Shown here: in pieces, positions 24,494 to 31,497 of the stretch
Layout: each line of letters begins with the position of its first letter
Numbering within the stretch: position 1 is the first letter of the stretch
Virus record (IMG/VR): IMGVR_UViG_3300045996_001223
Location: 1-47,942 of that record
Origin: a virus
Length of the DNA: 47,942 nt
Strand: one strand, 5' to 3'
Notes under the pieces: generated by a model
The model's input: the letters and a program-made list of their open reading frames with translations, nothing else
What the model was told of the DNA's origin: nothing
The model's database searches: none
Position numbers and translations under genes: made by a program

Positions 24494-25981
24494 ATGAAGC
24501 GACGACTCCTGATCCTCGGAGCGCTGCTGCTGTCCACGCTGGTCGCGCTGCCGGCCGTGCCGGCGCTCGCCTTGAACCTCTGGTGCTCGGTCGTGCCGCT
24601 CGGCGCGCTGGCCGGCCAGCCGCCGCCGATCTGGTGCCTGGACCCGCCGGAGACGGGGCCGGGGACCGCGATCAAGGGTAGCAATACATGGCTGGATGAA
24701 TTCAACCACGGATTGAGCACGGCATCGCTTGGACCCGACTACGTCTCCTATGAGGGCCTGAACGGCTTCAAAACGCAGCACTGGCGCCACAATGACCACT
24801 GGATGGTTGATGTTAGCGGCCAAGATCCTGATGGCCCGCCGCCCTGGAATTGGGGCGCCGGCGGGTTGATGCGTCCCGCCCAGTCGTTCAGATTCGTGAA
24901 CGGAAAACTCGTCGTGGAGGCCGACGTGGCCGCCGGTGTCGAGGACTACGCCGGCAATGCCTGGCCGGAGATCGTCGTCTCGATGGCGCCGCAACCGACC
25001 GGTAAAGTTGTTGATGTGTTGTACGGCTACGGCCAGTTCGGTGGATTCTGGACGGTGGGCTGCCGTCTCCAGGCACAGCGCTCTCCGATCTGCGCGCTCT
25101 ATTCTGACACCGCCGAGAACAGCGGCAATGGCGGGCGCGTGTTCGAGATCAGTGCCCACCAGTGGGAGGGCGCGACCGTCACCGGCGGCGGGCCATTCAC
25201 CCCTGAACAAGATGCCGCGTGGCGAGTGTGCCGAGGCACCGACCCCGACGAGAACTGTCGGGATAGGTTCAGGTGGGAGATCACGAAAGACACGCTCACG
25301 ATTTTCGTGAACGGCGTGCTTTATATGCGACACGCGGGACTCCCGCCGGATAAACAGATCCCCGATGCGATGTTGAGCGGCAACGTCTACGTCTATCTGG
25401 CCGACTGGATCTACCTGCCCGACGACAAGGTCGTCCGATTCCACTGGGACCGCCTCGCCGTGAACCCGGCCGGTGGCGGCACCGCACCGACGCCTACCCC
25501 GGTGGCGGCCACGCCGACGCCGACCCGCACCCCGACGCCCGTCCCGGGGACGGCCACCCCGACACCGGTGCCGGGCACGAGCACGACCGTCACGTTCGAC
25601 GACAAGGCGGGCCAGGATCAGGCGCTCAATGGGCAGTACCCAACGAACGTCATCAATTGGGGCACCGGCCAGTGGTGGCACTCCGGCCCGTTCGGCGCAT
25701 TTACCACCAAGAGCGTGTCGTTCACCGAGGGGCGCACGTCGTCGGTGTTCACGTTCGTCTCGCCGAAGAAACTGGTCAGCCTCAAGGCGTTCAACGGCGG
25801 CGGCTCGTCCGACCCGGCGACCGTGACGCTGGCCTGCTCCGGTCAGCCGACCAAGACCGTCTCGGTGCCGTTCGGCCAGGTCACGACCATCACGACGGGC
25901 TGGACCGGGGCGTGTACGACGGTCACCGTTACGTCGAGCAAGGGCTGGGATCTGAACGTCGATGACTTCGTGATCCAGTAA
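24494..25981 (+). CDS. secreted lectin-like protein with PT linker
   Basis: A 495-aa protein with AAGGAGA before ATG 24494 and a clear signal peptide (KRRLLILGALLLSTLVALPA, cut near AxA at about residue 25). Residues 65-330 look like a jelly-roll (WRHNDHWMVDVSG, DRFRWEITKDTLTIFVNGVL, YVYLADWIYLPDDKVVRFHW). A low-complexity TPTPTPV linker runs from about 332 to 360, and a C-terminal beta-sandwich from about 362 (GTSTTVTFDDKAGQDQALNG). Base composition is visibly less GC-rich in the middle than in neighbours. Host-like exported binding proteins are unusual in a phage lysis region; it may be a moron altering the host surface. Confidence 0.65.
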   Translation: MKRRLLILGALLLSTLVALPAVPALALNLWCSVVPLGALAGQPPPIWCLDPPETGPGTAIKGSNTWLDEFNHGLSTASLGPDYVSYEGLNGFKTQHWRHNDHWMVDVSGQDPDGPPPWNWGAGGLMRPAQSFRFVNGKLVVEADVAAGVEDYAGNAWPEIVVSMAPQPTGKVVDVLYGYGQFGGFWTVGCRLQAQRSPICALYSDTAENSGNGGRVFEISAHQWEGATVTGGGPFTPEQDAAWRVCRGTDPDENCRDRFRWEITKDTLTIFVNGVLYMRHAGLPPDKQIPDAMLSGNVYVYLADWIYLPDDKVVRFHWDRLAVNPAGGGTAPTPTPVAATPTPTRTPTPVPGTATPTPVPGTSTTVTFDDKAGQDQALNGQYPTNVINWGTGQWWHSGPFGAFTTKSVSFTEGRTSSVFTFVSPKKLVSLKAFNGGGSSDPATVTLACSGQPTKTVSVPFGQVTTITTGWTGACTTVTVTSSKGWDLNVDDFVIQ

Positions 25982-25994
25982 GGAGAATCTCACC

Positions 25995-26378
25995 ATGCGA
26001 CGCATCTTGATGATCGCCGCGCTGCTTGCCCTGCTGGTGCTGCCGGCGCCGGCTACCCAGGCTGCGGACTGCCGGACCTACTCGCACACCTACGACGCCG
26101 GCAAGACCGTCACCGGCTTCGAGGCGTCGGCCACCGATGGCTGCAACGTCGCCACCTGGACCGGCTCGATCGGCCAGGGGGCGGGCGGGGGATCGCACAC
26201 GTTCAAGACGAACGGCCACCGTGGCTACTCGTGGCAGGACGGCTACGGGCTCCCGCGCTACGGCGACGACCAGCAGAGCTGTCTCGCTCGGGCGGTCGAA
26301 GAGGCCAACGGGTATTTCACGAACTACTTCCGTGCGCCGGCCGGGACCGAGGTCACCGTCCGCTATCGGTGTGACTGA
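25995..26378 (+). CDS. small secreted protein
   Basis: A 127-aa product with AAGGAGA before the start and a signal peptide (MRRILMIAALLALLVLPAPA, cleavage near TQAA). The mature part has four Cys, enough for two disulphides, and Gly/Thr-rich strands (WTGSIGQGAGGGSHTF). It shares only this general design with the 43445 protein. Probably exported by the host; a role in surface change or superinfection exclusion is conceivable but unproved. Confidence 0.6.
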   Translation: MRRILMIAALLALLVLPAPATQAADCRTYSHTYDAGKTVTGFEASATDGCNVATWTGSIGQGAGGGSHTFKTNGHRGYSWQDGYGLPRYGDDQQSCLARAVEEANGYFTNYFRAPAGTEVTVRYRCD

Positions 26379-26379
26379 C

Positions 26380-26769
26380 ATGGACGGACTGACCGCGAAG
26401 AACGTCACGCAGTACGTCGTCTGGGCCGTGCTCAGCGTCGCGGTCGGTTGCCTGACCGCGCTCGCCGAGCAGTTGCCGGGCGATGACCCGATCAACTGGC
26501 GAGTCATCATCTCGGCCGGCGTCTCCGCGCTGCTGGCCGTCCTGGTGATGGTCGTCCGCTCGATGATGCTGCCACGGGTCGGCTCTGAGCCGCTCGCCGA
26601 GCAGGTCGACCACCTGAAGGCGAGCGGCGTCCCGAGGGCGCACATGGTCGTCATGGACGCCGGCACGAAGCGGGAGGCACAGCGGGCGACCACGCACGCC
26701 GAGAACGCCAATGAGGGCGAGCCGGTGCCGGCCGTCGATCATGAGGCGCCGCCGGCCAGAGGAGCATGA
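26380..26769 (+). CDS. putative holin (two transmembrane segments)
   Basis: A 129-aa product; ATG 26380 is favoured, GTG 26371 is also in frame. Hydrophobic helices lie at about 13-31 (VVWAVLSVAVGCLTALAEQL) and 42-62 (VIISAGVSALLAVLVMVV). A charged C-terminal tail is typical of holins. It ends next to the lysin gene. It is the most convincing holin candidate in module 1. Confidence 0.6.
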   Translation: MDGLTAKNVTQYVVWAVLSVAVGCLTALAEQLPGDDPINWRVIISAGVSALLAVLVMVVRSMMLPRVGSEPLAEQVDHLKASGVPRAHMVVMDAGTKREAQRATTHAENANEGEPVPAVDHEAPPARGA

Positions 26770-26770
26770 T

Positions 26771-28339
26771 GTGGCAAGCCTAGGGCTCAACGTCGACCGC
26801 TCCGGCCGCCATAGCCCGGACCTGATCCGCTCGCAGAATTCCACCTGGCAGCGGATCGTGGCGCTGCCCGACATTGACCTGTCCGTCCACTTCCGCAACT
26901 GCCGGCAGGCCGGCGTCCAGACGTTGCTCGCACTGGCTCGCGAGAGCGCGGGGGATTACGCCCGGTACAACCGCCTCTACGGCTCGCTCGTCTCGGCCGT
27001 CCAGGTTGGCAACGAGCCGGATCTGGAATCCGATTCGTCGTGGACGATGACCCAGGGCGAATTGGTCGCGCTGGGCAAAGCGGCGCGTTCGGCGTTCGGG
27101 CCGACGATGCCGCTCGTTGCTGCCGGGTTGGCGTCTGGGCACCCGGAATGGCTCGACGGCGTCGATTTGAGTCCCTTCGATGCGATCGCGTTCCATCCCT
27201 ACCTCAAGGACGCGCCGAATCCGGACGACCTGGAAGACCTCCCCGATGTGGACGCGCTGGCCCGGGAGTATGCGCGCTTCGGGAAGCCGCTCATCATCAG
27301 CGAGTGGGGCTGGTGGTCCGATCAGGAGCCGCGGGCATCCGAGGAAGTCCGCGACATGATCCGCTGGGCGGCCAGAACGGACCTGATCGACGTCTTCTTC
27401 TACTTCTGCACCGACGATCTCATGGTTCCGCCCTTCGGCCTGCTCGACGCCCAGGGCCGTCCGAAGCCGCGAGCCCGCGCGTTCCGCGATGAGGCGGCCA
27501 ACGCCATTCACTCGCTCTGGCCGACCGTCACCGAGCCGCCGGTCGACCCCGAGCTGCCGCAGCCGGGCCCTGCCCTCCCCAATGCATGGCTCTGGTGGAC
27601 GGCCGACCAGATCGCCACCGCGGCGCAGTGCCCGATCGAGGCCGTCCGCGAGCACTGGCCGCGCCTGGCCGAGCAGCTGAACCATTGCGGCATCCTGGAA
27701 AAGAACGTGGCGATCGCGCTGATCGGGACCATCGCCATCGAGTCGGCCTCGACGTTCCGGCCGATCCACGAGTACCGCAACGCCGACGGCAGCATCCCCG
27801 CCGTCTGGCACACCTACGACGGCGGGCCCGCGTTCCACGGACGCGGCTTCATCCAGCTCACCCACCGCTCCAACTACGCCGCCTACGGCCCGAAGGTGGC
27901 GGCCCTCTGGGGCGCCGGCGGCTGGGAGCCGGACTTCGACCTCGTCGGCGACCCCGACCGGGCGCTCGACCCGGACATCGCGGCGGCCGTCGCGGCGCTC
28001 TACTTCCGGGACGCCGCCGGTGGCGCGCTGCTGGTGGCAGCCAGGGCCGGCCAGTGGGATCAGGTCCGGCGGTATGTGCTGGGCGGTCCCGACCCCAACG
28101 GCTCGGCCAGGATCGCGCGGATCGCCCAACAGCTCGGGGCCGTGACGCCGCAGCCGATCCCGCCCGCCGAACCCGACGTGAAACAGGCGTACGAGATCGC
28201 CCTCAAGACGTTGAGAGACGAGACGCTGCCGGCCATCCGTCGGGAGCAGGCCGCGGCCGAGGAGCGCCTGGACAAGGCCCAGGCGATGCTCGACGAGGCC
28301 CGCCGCATCGTGGCCCAGATGGTCGGGCCGCCGGCCTAG
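26771..28339 (+). CDS. two-domain lysin: GH39/GH5-like plus GH19-like
   Basis: A 522-aa product from GTG 26771. Residues 1-270 look like a TIM-barrel glycosidase with QVGNEPDLES (Asn-Glu acid/base site) and IISEWGWW (nucleophile Glu on strand 7), plus AFHPYLKDAP. Residues 280-460 match phage GH19 chitinase-like lysozymes: IGTIAIESASTF (likely catalytic Glu) and FHGRGFIQLTHRSNYAAYG. The last 55 residues form a charged coiled coil. GH19 lysozymes cut the glycan strands of peptidoglycan. It closely matches the 522-aa lysin of the other module. Its end overlaps the opposite gene by four bases. Confidence 0.82.
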   Translation: MASLGLNVDRSGRHSPDLIRSQNSTWQRIVALPDIDLSVHFRNCRQAGVQTLLALARESAGDYARYNRLYGSLVSAVQVGNEPDLESDSSWTMTQGELVALGKAARSAFGPTMPLVAAGLASGHPEWLDGVDLSPFDAIAFHPYLKDAPNPDDLEDLPDVDALAREYARFGKPLIISEWGWWSDQEPRASEEVRDMIRWAARTDLIDVFFYFCTDDLMVPPFGLLDAQGRPKPRARAFRDEAANAIHSLWPTVTEPPVDPELPQPGPALPNAWLWWTADQIATAAQCPIEAVREHWPRLAEQLNHCGILEKNVAIALIGTIAIESASTFRPIHEYRNADGSIPAVWHTYDGGPAFHGRGFIQLTHRSNYAAYGPKVAALWGAGGWEPDFDLVGDPDRALDPDIAAAVAALYFRDAAGGALLVAARAGQWDQVRRYVLGGPDPNGSARIARIAQQLGAVTPQPIPPAEPDVKQAYEIALKTLRDETLPAIRREQAAAEERLDKAQAMLDEARRIVAQMVGPPA

Positions 28340-28668
28340 CTCTCGGTGCGCTCGTCGGGCGCGGCGGTGTCGTCCGGCGCGAACGCACCTAACCCGCCAT
28401 CCTTCGCGAACTTCCTGAGCACGGCAGCCAGATCCTTCGCCTGCGCGTTCGTCAGGTGCATGCGGCACCCGCCCACGCCGAGCCAGATCGCGTAATACTC
28501 GGCCGACGAGGACTCTTGAATGCTGCACTCCTGGCCGTACCGGTCACGAAAACCCCCGTGCATGAATCCGCGCCCGGTCACGGTCCATTCGATATTCAGT
28601 TCATCGTCGCCGAACTCGGCCAGATCATTCAGGTTCGTCTCGCAATGACACGCCATTCTCACTTTCAC
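28336..28668 (-). CDS. hypothetical protein of small-gene bank
   Basis: A 110-aa product, last of the minus-strand bank. It has HCETNLNDLAEFGDDELNI and a Cys-His segment (GGCRMHLTNAQAKDLAAVL), followed by a PDERTES end that resembles the ends of two other genes of the bank. It may be a beta sheet plus helix fold. Not recognised; coupled to the preceding gene through an overlap at 28665. Confidence 0.5.
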   Translation of the reverse strand: MKVRMACHCETNLNDLAEFGDDELNIEWTVTGRGFMHGGFRDRYGQECSIQESSSAEYYAIWLGVGGCRMHLTNAQAKDLAAVLRKFAKDGGLGAFAPDDTAAPDERTES

Positions 28669-28889
28669 TCCTCTCCATGCTCGGCGGGCGCGTTGTCATC
28701 GTCGTCACGATAGTATTCCGCCCGCAGGGCGCCACGGATCAACTGGTTCTCCGTGGCGTTGATTTCGCGCTCAACCATGTTGCGTTGCGCCCAGGTGAGA
28801 TCCTTCCAGCGCGGCATCTGCGGCGGCCGCAGCGGAAACGCCCGCATCGCCGCTTCCAGGCGTTCGAGTGTCAATCCATCGTCGCTCAT
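28665..28889 (-). CDS. small acidic hypothetical protein
   Basis: A 74-aa product from ATG 28889, sharing bases with the preceding stop. It has MPRWKDLTWAQRNMVEREIN with a long helix, then RGALRAEYYRDDDDNAPAEH. The 3' end carries the shared GCGCCCGCCGAGC element. Function not recognised; length and composition fit the many short phage proteins next to it. Confidence 0.5.
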   Translation of the reverse strand: MSDDGLTLERLEAAMRAFPLRPPQMPRWKDLTWAQRNMVEREINATENQLIRGALRAEYYRDDDDNAPAEHGEE

Positions 28890-29140
28890 CGCCCCTCCGT
28901 GCGCTCGGCGGGCGCGGCTGCCAGGGCGGCGCGGGCACGCTCGCAATGCTCGGAATGGTCGTCGCCATATTCCCAATCGTCCGGACACCCGCACCATTTG
29001 TCGCCGTCGCCATGCCCCATCCCGATCAGTGCCGCCTTGAGCCGCTCGACCTCGGCGCGGGCGGTGTCTCGCTCGCAGCTCAGCGTCCGATTCGCCTCGA
29101 GGAGGCGCTCGCATCCCGTGCAGTACGGCGCATCGCTCAT
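28886..29140 (-). CDS. Cys-rich coiled-coil mini-protein
   Basis: An 84-aa product: CTGCERLLEANRTLSCERD followed by a heptad helix (TARAEVERLKAALIG) and a second Cys/His cluster (KWCGCPDDWEYGDDHSEHC). Such C-x2-C plus WCGCPD...HxxHC patterns are common in phage mini-proteins of unknown role. Its end carries the shared gene-end element with ERTEGR. Confidence 0.55.
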   Translation of the reverse strand: MSDAPYCTGCERLLEANRTLSCERDTARAEVERLKAALIGMGHGDGDKWCGCPDDWEYGDDHSEHCERARAALAAAPAERTEGR

Positions 29141-29143
29141 CCG

Positions 29144-29362
29144 TCACTCCCTCCCCCGCGCCTGCCGACGAGCGGCGAGGCGGGCCTTGAACTCGCTGCG
29201 GGGCACCATACTCCGCAGCGCCTCAATGGCGTCCTCCACGTAGCCGTGGGCGCTGGTGACGTTCGGATCGGTCGTCAGCATGTACAGTTCAATGAGCATA
29301 CCCTCGACGACCTCAAGGTCAGCGAGGGCGTCACTCCGGAGGGCTTCCTGCTCGTCATTCAT
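29144..29362 (-). CDS. small helical hypothetical protein
   Basis: A 72-aa product, mainly helical (EALRSDALADLEVVEGMLIE) with a basic Arg-rich end. No Cys cluster. Its ATG at 29362 shares TGATG with the previous gene, so translation is coupled. Not recognised. Confidence 0.5.
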   Translation of the reverse strand: MNDEQEALRSDALADLEVVEGMLIELYMLTTDPNVTSAHGYVEDAIEALRSMVPRSEFKARLAARRQARGRE

Positions 29363-29532
29363 CAGAAGGCGTCCACGAGAATGTGATCGTCGCAGTAGTC
29401 CTCGCCGCGTGCCCGGTCCTCATTGCAGTCCTTCGCCTTGCAGGCGCCGAAGACCTCCTTGTATCGCTCCACACACTCCCTGGGCGTGAGAAACGGCCGC
29501 TCGTCCGGTGCTATCCTACGCCTTCGGTCCAT
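29362..29532 (-). CDS. 56-aa Cys-containing mini-protein
   Basis: From ATG 29532 with GAGGAGG a few bases upstream. The translation reads MDRRRRIAPDERPFLTPREC, VERYKEVFGACKAKDCNEDR, ARGEDYCDDHILVDAF: five Cys/His ligands in a compact C...C-x4-C...C-x2-H pattern. Start and stop are coupled to neighbours. It is easily missed because of its size. Confidence 0.55.
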   Translation of the reverse strand: MDRRRRIAPDERPFLTPRECVERYKEVFGACKAKDCNEDRARGEDYCDDHILVDAF

Positions 29533-29558
29533 CAGTGGTCCCTCCTCTGGTGGGCTGA

Positions 29559-29586
29559 GCCGCCGGCCCCTGACCGGGCCGGCGGC
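29559..29586 (-). terminator. strong GC hairpin between small genes
   Basis: GCCGCCGGCCC (29559-29569) and GGGCCGGCGGC (29576-29586) are perfect 11-base arms with a six-base loop. No T-run follows on either strand, so termination may be weak or factor-dependent. It lies between the 61-aa and 56-aa genes. Confidence 0.4.
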
Positions 29587-29599
29587 GCTTGGGTGGTCG

Positions 29600-29785
29600 T
29601 TACTCGGGGATCGTCACGGTGCCGAGTCGGTCGCTCTGGTAGGTCGGGATCGCCTTCGCTGCACGGTACATGTCCTGCGTCTCGGCACACTGGCGGCAGA
29701 GCGTCCACCGCTTGCCGTCCGGGCGCGCGCGGGTCGTGAAATAGGATCGGTCTCGCTTGAATCCGCAAACGTTGCACCGTTTCAT
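29600..29785 (-). CDS. zinc-ribbon mini-protein
   Basis: A 61-aa product: CNVCGFKRDRSYFTTRARPD then LCRQCAETQDMYRAAK. This C-x2-C...C-x2-C finger with RDRSYF and GKRWTLCRQC is common in phage genomes and resembles HNH-type zinc scaffolds without the nuclease residues. Probably binds nucleic acid. Confidence 0.6.
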   Translation of the reverse strand: MKRCNVCGFKRDRSYFTTRARPDGKRWTLCRQCAETQDMYRAAKAIPTYQSDRLGTVTIPE

Positions 29786-30072
29786 CGTCGGTCCTCGTTG
29801 ATCTGCGCGGCGAACGCCTCACAGTCCTCGTCGGTCGGATTGTCGATGTCCCAGTCGCCCACCTGACGGAGATCGTTCGCGGTCGCCAGCACCTCGCCGG
29901 CGCGGTCCCCTTCCAGAAACGTCCCGTCACGGGTGGTGTAGCCGAGCGAACCCGACACAACCTCGATCATGTCCGTTACGGCCTCATCTTCATCCAGCCA
30001 CGCCACGAGCATCGGGTCCATGCCGGTTGAGGTCAAGAGTGCTCGGATGTCGGCTGCGGTTACCTGTGCCAT
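29782..30072 (-). CDS. acidic hypothetical protein
   Basis: A 96-aa strongly acidic product (VTAADIRALLTSTGMDPM, WLDEDEAVTDMIEV, DIDNPTDEDCEAFAAQINED). The charge pattern resembles DNA-mimic or regulator-type small proteins, but there is no specific family match. It overlaps the next gene by four bases. Confidence 0.5.
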   Translation of the reverse strand: MAQVTAADIRALLTSTGMDPMLVAWLDEDEAVTDMIEVVSGSLGYTTRDGTFLEGDRAGEVLATANDLRQVGDWDIDNPTDEDCEAFAAQINEDRR

Positions 30073-30122
30073 CGTCGTCTCCAGTGCCCCGGCGGGGCGG
30101 GGGTGTAGCCGGCTGCTTCGTG

Positions 30123-30320
30123 TCAGACTACTTTCATCAACGGCTGTCCCGCCGGGCCGCAGGCTTCATTGGTACACGTCCGCACGTAGATGGGGCGCCC
30201 TGTCCGATTGCGGGTCCACTTCGCGAGATGATCGGCGTACTTACGTATGCTGATCCTGCCCCCTTCGCCTTCAGTTTGCCGCGACGGATCATCCGTGAGA
30301 TGCCAGTGCTTGCGTGCCAT
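30123..30320 (-). CDS. small basic protein
   Basis: A 65-aa basic product starting MARKHWHLTDDPSRQTEGEG, then SIRKYADHLAKWTRNRTGRP and CTNEACGPAGQP. Two Cys and several His may bind a metal. It is the third gene of the minus-strand bank after the regulator-side promoter. Not recognised. Confidence 0.45.
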   Translation of the reverse strand: MARKHWHLTDDPSRQTEGEGGRISIRKYADHLAKWTRNRTGRPIYVRTCTNEACGPAGQPLMKVV

Positions 30321-30362
30321 CGTCCTGTCCCCCGCGCCCTCGGCGCTCGTCGTCTGTCTGAT

Positions 30363-30485
30363 CTACTCATCGGTGTACGGATCGGTTGCCCATTCTTCGA
30401 TGGGCGGACACTCGCAGTCGTAAACGTGGAGATCGTGGCGGGTGCAGTAGAAGTCCTCGCACCCGCTGCAACGTAGCCAGGTCAC
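30363..30485 (-). CDS. 40-aa zinc-finger mini-protein
   Basis: From GTG 30485, coupled to the 104-aa gene by GTGA. The translation is VTWLRCSGCEDFYCTRHDLH, VYDCECPPIEEWATDPYTDE: six Cys and two His in 24 residues, with the CxCPPIEEW end seen in other phage mini-proteins. It is too short to be listed by ordinary gene finders. Confidence 0.5.
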   Translation of the reverse strand: MTWLRCSGCEDFYCTRHDLHVYDCECPPIEEWATDPYTDE

Positions 30486-30796
30486 TCAGCCTCCTGCACC
30501 GGATACACGCCCAAGAGCTTGACGTGGTCGTACGGATACCCCTCCGCATTGTTGACGGCGCCGGCCCAGGTCTTCGACCAAACGACGTGGTAGCGAGTGC
30601 AGGGAATGCGGTAGTCGGGATTGACAACACTGAAGCGAGCCGGCAGGCTTGCGTCACCCTTGCGAGTCCCGGCGACGATGACACCCTTCTCAGGATCATC
30701 GCGCTGCTCGGTGACGGCGGCAAACTTGTACGCCGATGCTGTGGTTCGGGTGAAGGTGCCGAACGGAGTTTCGACCTTGATCGTCTGCTTCGCCAT
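30482..30796 (-). CDS. hypothetical protein, first gene of the minus-strand bank
   Basis: From ATG 30796, which has AAGGAG about seven bases upstream; an earlier in-frame ATG at 30832 lies inside the promoter. The 104-aa product has KQTIKVETPFGTFTRTTAS, AVTEQRDDPEKGVIVAG and RYHVVWSKTWAGAVNNA, a beta-rich layout. It is driven by the TTGCAT-17-TATACT promoter. Not recognised. Confidence 0.55.
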   Translation of the reverse strand: MAKQTIKVETPFGTFTRTTASAYKFAAVTEQRDDPEKGVIVAGTRKGDASLPARFSVVNPDYRIPCTRYHVVWSKTWAGAVNNAEGYPYDHVKLLGVYPVQEAE

Positions 30797-30823
30797 GTCC
30801 GTGCTCCTTGCTGATCTACCTAC

Positions 30824-30852
30824 AGTATACACACTCCATACACACTATGCAA
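30824..30852 (-). promoter_or_regulatory. promoter of the minus-strand small-gene bank
   Basis: On the minus strand TTGCAT (30852-30847), 17 bases, then TATACT (30829-30824): a near-consensus sigma-70 promoter. The -10 box lies inside one arm of the operator repeat. Confidence 0.65.
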
Positions 30853-30916
30853 GTGATTGGAGTGCGCAATATCGGGCACTTTGCGCACGTGTGTATGGCT
30901 ACGAAGTGTGTATACT
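30824..30916. promoter_or_regulatory. divergent operator region with nested inverted repeats
   Basis: Three perfect inverted pairs are nested: AGTATACACACT (30824-30835) with AGTGTGTATACT (30905-30916); CCATACACAC (30836-30845) with GTGTGTATGG (30889-30898); GTGCGCAA (30862-30869) with TTGCGCAC (30881-30888). ACACAC-type half-sites suit binding by the ribbon-helix-helix protein encoded next door. Both outer arms contain a TATACT -10 box, one per strand. Confidence 0.65.
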
Positions 30917-30931
30917 GGTAGGGGAGGCATC

Positions 30932-31138
30932 ATGGAACGACGAAACGTCATGATTGATGACAAGACGATGCGAGCCGCCGACTGGCTCAAAGAGGTCTAC
31001 TCACTCGGATCGACCAGCGCCGCTCTCCGTTACGCCGTGCGCGAACTGGCGCTCCAGACTGGATGGCAGTCTGAGCAGCGGCCACCGAAACCGAAGCGCC
31101 GCCAGCAGGCCGGCGCCGGCCGGGAGGAGGGGGAGTGA
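30932..31138 (+). CDS. ribbon-helix-helix (CopG/MetJ-like) regulator
   Basis: A 68-aa product from ATG 30932 with GGGGAGG upstream. RRNVMIDDKTMRAADWLKEV gives the beta strand and first helix, and STSAALRYAVRELALQTG the second helix, as in CopG/Arc-type dimeric DNA-binding proteins. A short basic tail (PPKPKRRQQ) follows. It stands alone opposite to the small-gene bank, beside paired repeats, so autoregulation of the divergent promoters is likely. It could also be the antitoxin half of a pair, but no toxin is evident. Confidence 0.65.
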   Translation: MERRNVMIDDKTMRAADWLKEVYSLGSTSAALRYAVRELALQTGWQSEQRPPKPKRRQQAGAGREEGE

Positions 31139-31254
31139 TGGAATCGTGGGCATATTGGCTGCTAACGTGGGTTGGTGGCTTCCTGGTAGGTCTCGGCGCT
31201 GGGGGATGGTTGCGGCGCCGGCCTGCTGGCGCCGACCGGGCGGAGGGGGAGTGA
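31138..31254 (+). CDS. 38-aa single-pass membrane peptide
   Basis: From ATG 31138 overlapping the regulator stop (TGATG). Sequence: MESWAYWLLTWVGGFLVGLG, AGGWLRRRPAGADRAEGE. One Trp/Gly-rich transmembrane helix is followed by a triple Arg stop-transfer. Its end is one of three copies of the shared 18-base gene-end element. Confidence 0.5.
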   Translation: MESWAYWLLTWVGGFLVGLGAGGWLRRRPAGADRAEGE

Positions 31255-31406
31255 TGACCGACATGCTTTGCCCGTGCGGGCATCGGGTCGCCAGGCACGG
31301 GGCGGCCGGTTGCCTGGATGCGCAGTGGCGTGGTGAGGCGAGCAACGCCTGGTGCCCGTGCGACCTCGATGAGGATGCGGCGACCGATCGGGCGGAGGGG
31401 GAGTGA
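31254..31406 (+). CDS. 50-aa Cys-rich mini-protein
   Basis: From ATG 31254 coupled to the previous stop. It has LCPCGHRVARHGAAGCLDAQ and NAWCPCDLDEDAATDRAEGE: C-x-C-x-H...C...C-x-C, a likely small zinc site. The end repeats the DRAEGE motif of the upstream gene. It is the last gene before the terminator hairpin. Confidence 0.5.
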   Translation: MTDMLCPCGHRVARHGAAGCLDAQWRGEASNAWCPCDLDEDAATDRAEGE

Positions 31407-31414
31407 CACAAACA

Positions 31415-31446
31415 CAGCCGCCCGGTCGTCCAGTACCGGGCGGCTG
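31415..31446. terminator. bidirectional terminator hairpin
   Basis: CAGCCGCCCGGT (31415-31426) and ACCGGGCGGCTG (31435-31446) are perfect 12-base arms with an eight-base loop. It sits between the end of the + strand regulator operon and the end of the module 2 holin gene. On the minus strand TGTTTGTGTC follows the stem; on the plus strand there is no T-run. Confidence 0.65.
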
Positions 31447-31497
31447 CCAGAGACGGATACCGCCTCCACTCCTCTAGGTCACGCACGGCGCATTTCG

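Larger units (their letters stand above)
31121..31406 (+). repeat. three copies of an 18-base gene-end/ribosome-site element
   Basis: CGGGCGGAGGGGGAGTGA occurs exactly at 31237-31254 and 31389-31406, and with one change (CGGGAGGAGGGGGAGTGA) at 31121-31138. Each copy encodes the last residues (AEGE or EEGE), supplies the stop, and in two of the three gives the ribosome site of the next gene. A related element with GCGCCCGCCGAGC ends the minus-strand genes (28679-28691 and 28903-28915). Confidence 0.7.

Noticed and set aside
30932-31406. A toxin-antitoxin system around the RHH protein
   Set aside because: The genes after it encode a single-helix membrane peptide and a Cys-rich peptide, with no RelE/PIN/MazF-type sequence; a type I-like toxic peptide remains possible but unsupported.
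28336-31450. A CRISPR array or host region between modules
   Set aside because: The short repeats are gene-end elements inside coding frames, not spaced direct repeats with spacers, and all genes are phage-style mini-genes.
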